Below, in pieces: positions 44,132 through 52,640 of a stretch of DNA of 62,349 nt. Below the pieces are notes generated by a model. The model was not told the origin of the DNA, did not search any database, and worked only from the letters and a program-made list of their open reading frames with translations. The stretch spans positions 1 to 62,349 of the forward strand of contig JAFXBK010000038.1 in the NCBI GenBank assembly GCA_017521825.1, read 5' to 3'. The translations under genes were made by a program, and so were the position numbers. Each line of letters opens with the position of its first letter. The stretch's first letter is position 1. The DNA comes from Oscillospiraceae bacterium. GTDB lineage: Bacteria; Bacillota; Clostridia; Oscillospirales; Ruminococcaceae.

Positions 44132-45235
44132 ATGAAAAAGAAAACAGAGTATATCTATACCATAATCGTTGCGGCGGTGCTCATTTTTGGGCTTTCGATT
44201 TTTGCGGTGCTCAAACCCGCGGACGATTTTTCCGAAAGCGAACGCAGGCCTCTTGAAAAACTTCCGGAACTTTCCGTAAAAACCCTTCTTAGCGGCGATT
44301 TTATGGATAAGTTTGAAAACTATACCAATGACCAGTTCCCGCTCAGGGATACTTTCCGTTCGGTAAAGGCTCTTGCGAGATATTACCTTTTCGGACTTTC
44401 CGATAACAACGAACTTTATTTTGCCGACGGCCACGTTGCAAAGCTGGATTTCCCCATAAACCAGGAATCCCTTGATTATGCCGCTTCGCGTTTTAACGAA
44501 CTTTATGAAACCTATATGAAAGATAAGGTCAACAAAATCGTTTTCTCCGTTGTTCCGGATAAAAACGCCTACCTCGGCGAAAAAAACGGCTATCCCCAGA
44601 TGGATTACGATTATATGATCGGCTTTTTTGAGGAAAAACTTCCCTTCGCAAACCACGTCGAGATTTTTGACCTTATTGACGAAAGCGATTATTACCTTAC
44701 CGATACCCATTGGCAGCAGCAGGAAATTACCGATGTTGCGGAAAAAATCCTTGTTTCCCTGGAAGCAAGACCTTTTGAGGATTTTGAGGAAAAGGTTGCA
44801 ACCGAAAATTTCTACGGAGTTTATTACGGCCAAAGCGCCCTTCCGCTCAAACCGGAAAAAATAGTTTACCTCACCACCCCGGAACTTGAGCACATGACCG
44901 TTCTGAACTACGAAACCGGCCTTAAAGGCGGAATCTATAATTTCGATAAGCTCGAGGGAAAAGATCCTTATGAATTCTATCTTTCCGGCGCTGTTCCGCT
45001 TCTGGAAGTTACAAATTCTTCCGCCGAAGGCGACCGCCACCTTATAATTTTCCGGGATTCCTTCGGTTCCTCCCTTGCGCCGCTTTTAATGCGCGATTAT
45101 TCCAAAATCACCATTATCGATACCCGCTACCTTCTTCCGAATTTCATCGGCGAATACGTCGATTTCGAGGGCGCGGATGTCCTTATGACCTACAGCACCC
45201 TTATCCTTAACGATAGCTTTATTCTTAAAAAGTAA
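44132..45235 (+). CDS. DHHW/AlgJ-like SGNH acetyltransferase partner
   Basis: The 367-residue protein has an N-terminal membrane anchor (about 6-25) and an extracytoplasmic SGNH-like domain. The DHHW-type motif is DTHW (Asp191, His193, Trp194) and the putative nucleophile is Ser310 in FRDSFGSS. Such proteins take the acetyl group delivered by an MBOAT and place it on an exported polysaccharide or wall polymer. I chose ATG 44132, behind GGAGG and 13 bases after the MBOAT stop. A terminator follows, so the two genes form a unit. Confidence 0.88.
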   Translation: MKKKTEYIYTIIVAAVLIFGLSIFAVLKPADDFSESERRPLEKLPELSVKTLLSGDFMDKFENYTNDQFPLRDTFRSVKALARYYLFGLSDNNELYFADGHVAKLDFPINQESLDYAASRFNELYETYMKDKVNKIVFSVVPDKNAYLGEKNGYPQMDYDYMIGFFEEKLPFANHVEIFDLIDESDYYLTDTHWQQQEITDVAEKILVSLEARPFEDFEEKVATENFYGVYYGQSALPLKPEKIVYLTTPELEHMTVLNYETGLKGGIYNFDKLEGKDPYEFYLSGAVPLLEVTNSSAEGDRHLIIFRDSFGSSLAPLLMRDYSKITIIDTRYLLPNFIGEYVDFEGADVLMTYSTLILNDSFILKK

Positions 45236-45242
45236 GCAAAAA

Positions 45243-45270
45243 AAGGCACGCCGTCGGCGTGCCTTTTTTT
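45243..45270 (+). terminator. Terminator of the acetylation operon
   Basis: AAGGCACGCC pairs with GGCGTGCC, followed by seven T residues. Confidence 0.9.
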
Positions 45271-45273
45271 GCT

Positions 45274-45325
45274 TAGCCTTCTCCTTTAGGAGAAGGGAGT
45301 ATTTCCGAAGGAAATGACGGATGAT
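45274..45325. repeat. Family A repeat
   Basis: CCTTCTCCTTTAGGAGAAGG is followed by the inner hairpin ATTTCCGAAGGAAAT and the tail GACGGATGATGTG. Confidence 0.85.
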
Positions 45326-45339
45326 GTGTTTGTTAAAAA

Positions 45340-46053
45340 TCAGATTATCTCGCATCTTCTGATTTTTGCCTTGGGCGAAATTTCCGCATTTTCGGAATAC
45401 TGAAGAAGTTCAATCTCACAGCCTTCGCCGATCATAACGTTTTTTCCGGTAACGGTTTTTGCCTTGGTGTGTTCAATAATAATTTCATCGCCTTCGATGG
45501 ATTCGGAAACAACGAAGTCACAGCTTTTTCTTCCGAAAATCCGCTCGATAATTCCTTTTTCCCTGTAATTTTCAATAACTATCTTACTTCCGCCAATGCT
45601 TTGGGCAAAGGATTTGTTCGTGCTGGAAAGTTCAATTTTTATTTCTTCCGCGTTGATAAGTCCGCCGCAGTTGATTCCGCCTTTGATTTCGGCTTTTTCC
45701 GCTTCAAGGTCGCCGGTAACTTTAAGTCCGCCGGCAACATCGAGTTCGGTTGTTTTAAGGCTTCCTTCAACCATAAAAGCGCCGGAAACTTTTATATTTT
45801 CCGCGGAAATTGCGCCGGTTTTTGCGCTTCCGGAAGTTTTGAATTCCTTTGTTTTAACTGCTCCGGAGTTTTTAAAGGCACCGGAAATTTTTATATCGTT
45901 TTCACATTCAATTTCCGCGTTTCCGGAAAAAGCGCCGGAACAATGCAGTTCCTTACAGCGGATAAATCCTTCCGCCTTTGCGCTTCCGCTTATTGCAACT
46001 TTATCGTATTCGCCGCCGCCGATAATTCCGGCACCCGAAATTTTCATATCCAT
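45340..46053 (-). CDS. Bactofilin-like polymer-forming protein (YhbE/YhbF type)
   Basis: The 237-residue protein is a run of short beta-helix rungs rich in SGA, SGS and AGG turns (VAISGSAKAEG, IKISGAFKNSG, IKVSGAFMVEG, LDVAGGLKVTG), the bactofilin pattern. Two such rung blocks flank a middle segment with a basic insert (IIERIFGRKSCDF). Bactofilins polymerise on the membrane without nucleotide. The upstream YhbD-like gene on the same strand, ending 16 bases before, matches the yhbD-yhbE arrangement of Bacillus. I chose ATG 46053, nine bases from AAGGAG. Confidence 0.82.
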   Translation of the reverse strand: MDMKISGAGIIGGGEYDKVAISGSAKAEGFIRCKELHCSGAFSGNAEIECENDIKISGAFKNSGAVKTKEFKTSGSAKTGAISAENIKVSGAFMVEGSLKTTELDVAGGLKVTGDLEAEKAEIKGGINCGGLINAEEIKIELSSTNKSFAQSIGGSKIVIENYREKGIIERIFGRKSCDFVVSESIEGDEIIIEHTKAKTVTGKNVMIGEGCEIELLQYSENAEISPKAKIRRCEII

Positions 46054-46068
46054 AATCAAAATCTCCTT

Positions 46069-46452
46069 TCAAAATTTAAGGATTTCGTTAAAATCGGTCG
46101 TTTCGCCGTTTTCAAGAATGCGTTTTATGCTTTTGATATCCTTTATCCGGAAAGTTTTTTCGCCAAAAACCGTTTCGATAACAATTTTTGCGTTACTTTC
46201 CTCTTCGCCGGAAATTTTTTCGGCAAGTTCATCAAGAAGAACGTCTTCTTTTTTTGAAAGGATCATTTCCACCCTTTCAAAAATAAGGTCCTTCGGGAAA
46301 AAAGTTTCCTGGCCGGTGGAGGTGGATTTTTTTATGAACCATTCCTCCGGAATAAGTCCTTTTCTTTTCCAGCGGTAAAGAGCACCGTAGGAAATGGAAT
46401 ATTTTTCAAGAAGCTGTTTTTTGGAAACAAGGTTTTCTTCACCAAAATCCAT
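46069..46452 (-). CDS. YhbD-like protein (DUF4004) with MerR-type HTH
   Basis: The 127-residue protein has an N-terminal helix-turn-helix with MerR-like form ([32 protein letters not shown]), a wing ending [15 protein letters not shown] and a C-terminal domain of unknown role ([19 protein letters not shown]). It fits YhbD of Bacillus, found with bactofilins. Its promoter carries two copies of a perfect 15-base palindrome, so it or another regulator represses the operon. It starts at ATG 46452 behind AGGGGG. Confidence 0.82.
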   Translation of the reverse strand: MDFGEENLVSKKQLLEKYSISYGALYRWKRKGLIPEEWFIKKSTSTGQETFFPKDLIFERVEMILSKKEDVLLDELAEKISGEEESNAKIVIETVFGEKTFRIKDIKSIKRILENGETTDFNEILKF

Positions 46453-46489
46453 CGGTAAAAACCCCCTTTTTTAAAAAATTGCACATGTG

Positions 46490-46538
46490 CGTAACAATGT
46501 TACGGTGTTATTATAGCGTAACATTGTTACGTTGTCAA
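46490..46538 (-). promoter_or_regulatory. Promoter with two identical palindromic operators
   Basis: On the minus strand TTGACA (46533-46538) and TATAAT (46510-46515) are 17 bases apart, both perfect. The palindrome CGTAACAATGTTACG fills the spacer (46517-46531), and its reverse complement form, CGTAACATTGTTACG, lies just after the -10 (46490-46504). Two sites so placed would give tight repression. Confidence 0.9.
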
Positions 46539-46549
46539 CTGTTTTTTGC

Positions 46550-46577
46550 AAAAAAGAGCACGGATTTTTCCGTGCTC
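46550..46577 (-). terminator. Terminator of the U32 peptidase gene
   Basis: GAGCACGG pairs with CCGTGCTC, with a U-run on the minus strand. Confidence 0.88.
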
Positions 46578-46583
46578 AATTTT

Positions 46584-47780
46584 TTATTCTTCAATTCTTT
46601 TTCTAAGAAGGTCGCCTTTCTGGAGCCTGATGGGGCAGGGAAGGCGGAGAATCTGCTGAATAAGCCTTGCGTCCTCGCGCTCGTTTCCTTCCTCGTCAAA
46701 AATCTTTGTAACGGTGAATTTTTCTCCGGTGCTGATGGGGGAAACAACTTCCAGCTCGTCCCCGGGTTTAAAATTGTTGCGCTGCTGAATGGTAACGAAG
46801 CCGTCGGAATAATCAAGAACTTTTCCGATAAAGGTGCATTTCTGGATATATGCGCCGGAATTTCCGTGGCTCATCTTCATTTCCCCAAAATAGAAAGCGC
46901 TGGAATAGGGGCGGTGGCTTATGCTGTCCAGCTCCCGCTCGATAACTTCCATGGGAACGTCGCCGTCGATGGCGTGGCGGTAAGCGTTGACCGCCGTTGC
47001 AACATAGAACGGGGTTTTCATGCGGCCTTCGATTTTATAGGAACAAATTCCCGCTTCCTCGAGTTTATCGAGAAAACCGACCGCGCACATATCGTGGGAG
47101 CTTAAAATCGCGGTGCCTTTTTCGTCCTCAACAACCTGGAAAAATTCGTTGGGGCGTTTCATTTCAACAAGGTGATAGTTCCAGCGGCAGGGCTGAGCGC
47201 AGCCGCCCCGGTTTCCGCTTCTGTTAACAAGATAGGAAGAAATCATGCATCTTCCGGAATAGGACATGCACATGGCACCGTGAACAAAGGCTTCGATTTC
47301 CATTTCCGCCGGAATCCTTTTGCGGAATTCGATTATCTCATCAAGGGTCATTTCTCTTCCGAGAACAACGCGCTTTGCGCCCATTTTCCAATAAACGTTT
47401 GCGGCGCTGAAGTTAAGGCAGTTTGCCTGGGTGGAAATGTGGATTTCAAGTTCCGGGGCGGATTCGTGGATTTTTGCGATAAGGCCGATGTCGGAAACAA
47501 TTACCGCATCAACGCCCACGGAATGAAGATATTTTGCGTAATCTTCCGCCGCGTCGATTTCCTCGTTTTTTGCGAAGCAGTTTACGGTAACGTAAAGCTT
47601 AACCCCGTGTTCGTGGCAATATTTTACCGCCTCGGAAATTCCTTCCCGGTCAAAGCCGACGTTATCCGCACGAAGCTGAAGAAGCGGGCCGCCGATATAA
47701 ACCGCGTCGGCGCCGAAATGCACCGCCGTTTCAAGACATTCCATATCTCCCGCGGGAGCAAGAAGTTCGGGTCTTTTCAT
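46584..47780 (-). CDS. Peptidase U32 family protein (TrhP/YrrO-like)
   Basis: The 398-residue protein has the U32 layout: ELLAPAGDMECLETAVHFGADAVYIGG, STQANCLNFSAANVYWKMGAKRVVLGREM, and the signature EAFVHGAMCMSYSGRCMISSYL followed by NRGGCAQPCRW and YKIEGRMKTPFYVA. U32 proteins of this type take part in prephenate-dependent 5-hydroxylation of tRNA uridine; older annotations call them collagenases. Cysteines in MCMSYSGRCM and GGCAQPC may bind a metal centre. ATG 47780 follows GGAGG. Confidence 0.9.
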   Translation of the reverse strand: MKRPELLAPAGDMECLETAVHFGADAVYIGGPLLQLRADNVGFDREGISEAVKYCHEHGVKLYVTVNCFAKNEEIDAAEDYAKYLHSVGVDAVIVSDIGLIAKIHESAPELEIHISTQANCLNFSAANVYWKMGAKRVVLGREMTLDEIIEFRKRIPAEMEIEAFVHGAMCMSYSGRCMISSYLVNRSGNRGGCAQPCRWNYHLVEMKRPNEFFQVVEDEKGTAILSSHDMCAVGFLDKLEEAGICSYKIEGRMKTPFYVATAVNAYRHAIDGDVPMEVIERELDSISHRPYSSAFYFGEMKMSHGNSGAYIQKCTFIGKVLDYSDGFVTIQQRNNFKPGDELEVVSPISTGEKFTVTKIFDEEGNEREDARLIQQILRLPCPIRLQKGDLLRKRIEE

Positions 47781-47859
47781 CAAAAAACCTCCAATATTTT
47801 TAAACTACATTTTATAATAACATAAGAAAAGGTATTTTTCAATTAAAAGCAAAGCAGGA

Positions 47860-47890
47860 AAAAAAGAAAGCACCGGAAAATCCGGTGCTT
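47860..47890 (-). terminator. Terminator of the antiporter gene
   Basis: AAGCACCGGA pairs with TCCGGTGCTT, with A-rich (minus-strand U-rich) sequence after it. Confidence 0.85.
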
Positions 47891-47897
47891 TTGCTTT

Positions 47898-49211
47898 TTA
47901 AGTCTTCGGTTCTTCTTCGTTCCAGGTTTTGTGTTTTCCCGAAAGAATATCGGTTCGGCGGTTTTTGACCATATCGGATTTTCCAACGATATCTCCGGCA
48001 CGTTTGAGAGCACCTTTTGTAAGCATCGGTCCGAAAATTTCATAAACAAAAATCGCAAAGAGCACGATGTTGCGGATAGTTTCGCCGTCACCTTCAAGGG
48101 CGGAAGCGGTTATGCACATTCCAAGCGCAACGCCTGCCTGGGGGAAAAGCGCAATTCCAAGGTTTTGGGTGACCTTTTTGTTCTGTTTTGTGATTTTACA
48201 TCCGGCATATGCGCCAAAATATTTTCCGGCCGCGCGGGAAAGAACGTAAACAATGCCGATGAGCATTGTTGTAAATTCGCCGAAAACAGAAAGTTCAAGC
48301 TCCGCGCCGCTTATTACAAAGAAAAAGATGAAAAGAGGTGCCGTCCATCTGTCTGCACGTTCCATAAGGTCGAAAGAGAGTTCGTCGGTGTTGCAAAAAA
48401 CCGTTCCGAGCATCATGCAGACAAGAAGAGAGCTGAAAGCAACGGTGACAGGGCCGATTTTAAATTCTATTGAAGAAACGGCAACAGTCAGAAGAACAAA
48501 ACCGATTATAAGGGAAAGACGGTTGGAGTTTGAAAGGAATTTTTTCTCAAGGAAAGTAAGAAATGCGCCAAGAGCAGCGCCAAGAACAAGAGAAAGGATA
48601 ATTTCAACAAGGGGATCCACAACAACAGAAAAAAGATCGACGGTTCCGCTGTTGAAAGCTTTTGCAACGCCGAAACTTATTGCAAAAACAATAAGTCCCA
48701 TTGCGTCGTCAAGAGCAACGATCGGAAGAAGAAGTTCGGTAAGCTCGCCTTTGGCTTTATACTGGCGAACAACCATCAAAGTTGCGGCGGGGGCGGTTGC
48801 GGTTGCAATGGCGCCAAGGGTTATTGCTGCGGGAAAAGAGAGTTTTTCGGGAATTGCAAGATGAACAAGGATAAGAGCAACGTCGGTTACCACCGCGGCT
48901 GCAAGAGCCTGGAGAACAGCGATAATGGTTGCGCTTTTTCCGATTTTTTTAAGTTCTTCAAGGCGGAATTCGTTTCCTATTGCAAAAGCGATAAAGCCAA
49001 GGGCGGTTTCGGAAACGGATCTTAAGGCGGAGATGCTTTCAGCGGAGCAAAAACCAAACCCTTCGATTCCGAAAGAACCGATTAAATAAGGCCCAAGCAC
49101 AACGCCGGTTAGAAGATACGCCGTAACGTCGGGAAGGTGAAGAGGTTTTATAAGCCTTGTCATAACAAGTCCGGCAATAACGGCTACTGCAACGGATAAA
49201 AGTTCGTTCAT
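47898..49211 (-). CDS. CPA2-type monovalent cation:proton antiporter
   Basis: The 437-residue polytopic protein has about 12 membrane segments and the Kef/CPA2 pattern: LPDVTAYLLTGVVLGPYLIG, ALGFIAFAIGNEF, GAIATATAPAATLMVV and the ion-site aspartates in LLPIVALDDAMGLIVFAIS. There is no C-terminal TrkA-N domain; the tail is short and charged. It would exchange Na+ or K+ for protons. I start at ATG 49211 (N-terminus MNELLSV). It stands alone, divergent from the lysine uptake operon. Confidence 0.9.
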   Translation of the reverse strand: MNELLSVAVAVIAGLVMTRLIKPLHLPDVTAYLLTGVVLGPYLIGSFGIEGFGFCSAESISALRSVSETALGFIAFAIGNEFRLEELKKIGKSATIIAVLQALAAAVVTDVALILVHLAIPEKLSFPAAITLGAIATATAPAATLMVVRQYKAKGELTELLLPIVALDDAMGLIVFAISFGVAKAFNSGTVDLFSVVVDPLVEIILSLVLGAALGAFLTFLEKKFLSNSNRLSLIIGFVLLTVAVSSIEFKIGPVTVAFSSLLVCMMLGTVFCNTDELSFDLMERADRWTAPLFIFFFVISGAELELSVFGEFTTMLIGIVYVLSRAAGKYFGAYAGCKITKQNKKVTQNLGIALFPQAGVALGMCITASALEGDGETIRNIVLFAIFVYEIFGPMLTKGALKRAGDIVGKSDMVKNRRTDILSGKHKTWNEEEPKT

Positions 49212-49372
49212 TATTATTTCACTTCGTTTTCTTATAATATTATTACAAAAAACCAATTATAAATATATGAAGTGAATAATTCAACAGCAAAACAAAAGAT
49301 TTTTTGAAATCTTTTATGCAATTAAAAAATGGCTTTACAGCGGGGAAAACAAAAAAATTTTTAAAAAAGGTG

Positions 49373-49401
49373 TTGACTTTAACGCTTTACTTTGCTATAC
49401 T
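49373..49401 (+). promoter_or_regulatory. Promoter of the lysine uptake operon
   Basis: TTGACT (49373-49378) and TATACT (49396-49401) are 17 bases apart, 60 bases before the riboswitch. Confidence 0.82.
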
Positions 49402-49463
49402 GTTTCACATAGTTTTAAAGAACTATGAAAACAAAATACATATTGTTTCTGGCTTTGCCAAAA

Positions 49464-49637
49464 ACAATGGTAGAGGCGCGAAAGTTATAAGTAACGCAAA
49501 GCATATCAAGGGAAGGCTCCCGGTTTTGTGAGAAAGGAACTTTTGCCGAAGCTTTCGGGGAAAAGCCTTGGTTCCCGTTTGCTGGGCCATGGGAAAACAT
49601 CCTATGGACTGTCACTTCGGTGGAGAGCTATCATTGG
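49464..49637 (+). ncRNA. Lysine riboswitch (L box) aptamer
   Basis: The P1 arms CAATGGTAG and CTATCATTG enclose the L-box core: GTAGAGGCGCG, AGTAA, AAGGGAAGG, GAAAGGAAC...GCCGAAG, GGTTCCCGTTTGCTGGG, CTGTCAC and GGAGAGCTAT. These are the conserved segments of the lysine aptamer. It is followed by an intrinsic terminator and a lysine-type transporter, so lysine should turn the operon off. Confidence 0.93.
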
Positions 49638-49693
49638 TTTTAAGCGGGTGCAATAAAAGCACCTGTGAAGCATTTGTTGTAAAAATGTAAGTA

Positions 49694-49731
49694 CCATGAA
49701 TCTTCATCCGAAAGTATTCATGGCTTTTTTA
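49694..49731 (+). terminator. Riboswitch expression platform terminator
   Basis: CCATGAAT pairs with ATTCATGG, followed by a run of six T residues, 57 bases after the aptamer and before the transporter gene. Confidence 0.88.
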
Positions 49732-49786
49732 TTTTCCGTAAAAAAGCCGCAAAAAAATGAATTCTTAGGAAAGAAGGAAATCAAAA

Positions 49787-50617
49787 ATGACTAGAAAGAT
49801 TATCGCACTCGTACTCGCAATGGCAATGTGTCTTTGCTTCGCATCCTGCGGCAAGACCGAAGACAACGGCAACGTTCTCCGCGTTGCAATGGAATGTGCT
49901 TACGCACCTTATAACTGGACCCAGAACGACGATTCCAACGGCGCTGTTCCGATTGCAGGAACCAACAGCTACGCTTACGGCTACGACGTAATGATGGCAA
50001 AACTTATTGCCGAATCCATGGGCAAGGAACTCGAAATTGTAAAACTCGACTGGGACGCACTTGTTCCCGCTGTTTCCTCCGGCGACGTTGACCTTGTTAT
50101 CGCCGGCCAGTCCATCACCGCAGAAAGACTTGAAGTTGTGGATTTCTCCGATCCTTATTTCTACGCTTCCATCGTAACCCTTACCAAAGCGGATTCCGAA
50201 TATGCTTCCGCTGCTTCAGTTGCTGATCTTGCAGGCGCAGTTTGCACTTCCCAGCTCGGCACCATCTGGTACGACATCTGCCTTCCCCAGATTCCGGATG
50301 CAGATATCCAGAACGCACAGGAAACCGCACCCGCAATGCTCGTTGCTCTTGATTCCGGCGCAGTTGACCTTGTTGTAACCGATATGCCCACCGCAATGGC
50401 CGCAACCGCTGTTTATGACGATATGGTTCTCCTTGATTTCACCGGAACCGCAGGCGAATTCGAAGTTTCCGATGAAGAAATCAACCTTGGAATTTCCATG
50501 AAAAAAGGCAATGCGGAACTTCTTGAAGCAGTTAACGGCGTTCTCGCAACCCTTACCGTTGAAGATTACGAAGCAATGATGCAGGACGCAATCGCCGTTC
50601 AGCCTCTCAGCGAATAA
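49787..50617 (+). CDS. Lysine ABC transporter, substrate-binding lipoprotein
   Basis: The 276-residue protein has a lipoprotein signal (MTRKIIALVLAMAMCLCFASCG) and the solute-binding family 3 fold: VAMECAYAPYNWTQ, YGYDVMMAKLIAESMGKELEIVKLDWDALVPAVSSGDVDLVIAGQSITAER and VVDFSDPYFYASI. Family 3 proteins bind amino acids; the lysine riboswitch upstream points to lysine. It is first in a three-gene set with permease and ATPase. A hairpin and a repeat after it may reduce expression of the other two relative to this protein. Confidence 0.92.
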   Translation: MTRKIIALVLAMAMCLCFASCGKTEDNGNVLRVAMECAYAPYNWTQNDDSNGAVPIAGTNSYAYGYDVMMAKLIAESMGKELEIVKLDWDALVPAVSSGDVDLVIAGQSITAERLEVVDFSDPYFYASIVTLTKADSEYASAASVADLAGAVCTSQLGTIWYDICLPQIPDADIQNAQETAPAMLVALDSGAVDLVVTDMPTAMAATAVYDDMVLLDFTGTAGEFEVSDEEINLGISMKKGNAELLEAVNGVLATLTVEDYEAMMQDAIAVQPLSE

Positions 50618-50637
50618 TCGCAAAATTATAAAAAATA

Positions 50638-50664
50638 CCGCCCGGTTCAATACCGGGCGGATTT
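50638..50664 (+). terminator. Hairpin after the binding-protein gene
   Basis: CCGCCCGG pairs with CCGGGCGG, followed by only ATTTTAAT. The weak T-run suggests partial termination or 3'-end protection, so that the binding protein is made in excess. Confidence 0.7.
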
Positions 50665-50675
50665 TAATGAAAAGA

Positions 50676-50727
50676 AGAATCCCTCAGTCACCTTCGGTGA
50701 CAGCTCCCTTTAGGCAAGGGAGCCTTA
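50676..50727. repeat. Family A repeat inside the lysine operon
   Basis: An inverted family A unit: AATCCCTCAGTCACCTTCGG (inner hairpin GTCAC/GTGAC) then CTCCCTTTAGGCAAGGGAG. Confidence 0.88.
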
Positions 50728-50750
50728 TAAGGTAGAAAAGGAGAATGGCC

Positions 50751-51548
50751 TTGTTAGAATTTATCGAAGGCGTCCTTAAGGTCTGGAACGGATACGGTTC
50801 CGCTTTCCTTGAAGGTGCGCTCAACACCCTTATTGTTTCCTTCGTAGGCACGGCGGTCGGCTGCCTTATCGGTTTTGGGGTCGGCGTTGTCCAGACCATT
50901 CCGGTGGACAGAAAAGACCCGGCATGGAAAAAAGTTATCCTTAAAATCGCAAACCTTATCCTTAAAGGATACGTCGAACTTTTCCGCGGAACCCCGATGA
51001 TAGTCCAGTCCGTTTTTATTTATTACGGCGTAATTATGATTTTTGATTATAAAATGGATATCTATTTTGCCGCGCTTTTAATCGTTTCCATAAACACCGG
51101 CGCATATATGGCGGAAACAGTCCGCGGCGGCGTTCTTTCCATCGATCCGGGCCAGACCGAAGGCGCAAAAGCCATTGGTATGAACCACGTCCAGACCATG
51201 ATGAACGTAATTATACCCCAGGCCTTCCGCAACATAATCCCCCAAATCGGCAACAACTTTATCATCAATATCAAAGATACTTCCGTCCTTTCCGTAATCG
51301 GATTTGCGGATCTCTTCTTCATGCACAAAAGCGCTGTCGGCGCACTTTATCTCTTCTTCCATTCCGCAAGCATCGTGATGGTGATCTATCTTGTTATGAC
51401 CGTTACCGCATCCTTCCTTCTCCGCCTTCTTGAAAAGAAGCTGGACGGAGACGATAACTATGACCTTGCCACAACCGATACTTTGGCGCACACCAGCGGA
51501 ATGTACACCTATCACCCGAAAGAGAAAACTTTGGAGGATTTCAAATGA
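50751..51548 (+). CDS. Lysine ABC transporter, permease
   Basis: The polar amino-acid permease of about 265 residues has five membrane segments, the N-terminal [19 protein letters not shown] and the EAA loop [27 protein letters not shown], followed by [16 protein letters not shown]. It belongs to the HisMQ family. AAAGGAG lies 7 bases before TTG 50751, so I start there; an ATG two codons upstream (50745) is too close to the site. The ATPase start overlaps its stop (ATGA). Substrate is inferred from the riboswitch. Confidence 0.92.
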   Translation: MLEFIEGVLKVWNGYGSAFLEGALNTLIVSFVGTAVGCLIGFGVGVVQTIPVDRKDPAWKKVILKIANLILKGYVELFRGTPMIVQSVFIYYGVIMIFDYKMDIYFAALLIVSINTGAYMAETVRGGVLSIDPGQTEGAKAIGMNHVQTMMNVIIPQAFRNIIPQIGNNFIINIKDTSVLSVIGFADLFFMHKSAVGALYLFFHSASIVMVIYLVMTVTASFLLRLLEKKLDGDDNYDLATTDTLAHTSGMYTYHPKEKTLEDFK

Positions 51549-52282
51549 GCGAAAATATCATAGAAATTCAGCATCTTGAAAAGAATTTCGGAAGCCACAA
51601 AGTTCTTTCCGATATCGATTTTTCCGTTAAAAAAGGCGACGTTACCACCATCATCGGCGTTTCCGGTTCCGGAAAATCCACCCTTCTTCGCTGCATAAAC
51701 GTTCTCGAAACTCCTTCCGGCGGAAAAATCCTTTTCCACGGCGAGGACATTGACGAAAAAGGCTTTTCCGTAACGGATTACCGCGCAAAAGTGGGAATGG
51801 TTTTCCAGAGCTTCAACCTTTTTTCCAACATGACCGTTCTTCAGAACTGCATGGTCGGCCAGATTAAGGTTCTTGGAAAAAAGAAAGCCGAAGCGGAAGA
51901 AAAAGCAAAATATTTCCTTGAAAAAGTAGGAATGCTTCCTTACATCAACGCAAAACCGAAGCAGCTTTCCGGCGGACAGAAACAGCGCGTTGCCATCGCA
52001 AGAGCCCTTGCAATGGAACCGGAAGTTCTTCTTTTCGATGAACCCACTTCTGCCCTTGACCCCCAGATGGTCGGCGAAGTTCTTGCCGTAATGCGCCAGC
52101 TTGCGGACGAAGGACTTACGATGATTGTTGTAACCCACGAAATGGCCTTTGCAAGGGACGTTTCCAGCCGCGTTGTTTTTATGAAGGACGGCGTAATCTG
52201 GGAAGAAGGCACCCCGGAGGATATCTTCGCAAACCCGAAAAAGGAAGAAACCAAGGAATTCCTTTCGAGATTCATAAACTGA
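51545..52282 (+). CDS. Lysine ABC transporter, ATP-binding protein
   Basis: The 245-residue ATPase has Walker [10 protein letters not shown] (about 39-47), the Q-loop FQSFNLF, the signature [19 protein letters not shown], Walker [14 protein letters not shown] and the H-loop THEM. It fits the GlnQ/ArtP group for polar amino acids. It overlaps the permease gene by 4 bases and a strong terminator follows, closing the operon. Confidence 0.95.
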   Translation: MSENIIEIQHLEKNFGSHKVLSDIDFSVKKGDVTTIIGVSGSGKSTLLRCINVLETPSGGKILFHGEDIDEKGFSVTDYRAKVGMVFQSFNLFSNMTVLQNCMVGQIKVLGKKKAEAEEKAKYFLEKVGMLPYINAKPKQLSGGQKQRVAIARALAMEPEVLLFDEPTSALDPQMVGEVLAVMRQLADEGLTMIVVTHEMAFARDVSSRVVFMKDGVIWEEGTPEDIFANPKKEETKEFLSRFIN

Positions 52283-52291
52283 TTAAAAAAG

Positions 52292-52321
52292 GAGCGCTTC
52301 CGAAAGAAGCGCTCTTTTTTT
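52292..52321 (+). terminator. Terminator of the lysine operon
   Basis: GAGCGCTTC pairs with GAAGCGCTC, followed by seven or more T residues. Confidence 0.92.
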
Positions 52322-52337
52322 GTCCGTTCCGAAAAAA

Positions 52338-52585
52338 GACCTCCCCTTGAGGGGAGGTGTCTGCGAAGCAGACGGAAGGGTGAAAAAAGCCTTCCATTAA
52401 GGCAAGGTGGCTTTTTGTTTGCAGGGCAAACAAAAAGACGGAGGGATTCCTTTTTAGCGGGCGACCGCAAGGGTCGCCCCTACGACGTTTCGATAAAACC
52501 CAACGTTCCAACCGTAGGGGCGGATATCATCCGCCCGTTTCGTAAAATTGCAAAACAACCACAGGGGAACGGTTTTGACCGTTCC
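52338..52585. repeat. Repeat array A-A-C-B-D
   Basis: Family A units at about 52340-52382 (inner hairpin GTCTGCGAAGCAGAC) and 52390-52450 (inner hairpin TTTGTTTGC/GCAAACAAA), then C (52459-52483), B (52512-52540) and a short D (GGAACGGTTTTGACCGTTCC). The order matches the arrays at 1029, 28775 and 37329. Confidence 0.88.
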
Positions 52586-52587
52586 GC

Positions 52588-52618
52588 AAAAAAACGGTGC
52601 CTCCGAAGGAAGCACCGC
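52588..52618 (-). terminator. Terminator of the YwaF-like gene
   Basis: CGGTGC pairs with GCACCG with a U-run on the minus strand (52588-52594). Confidence 0.8.
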
Positions 52619-52640
52619 TTTTTCCATAACTTTTTTAAAT

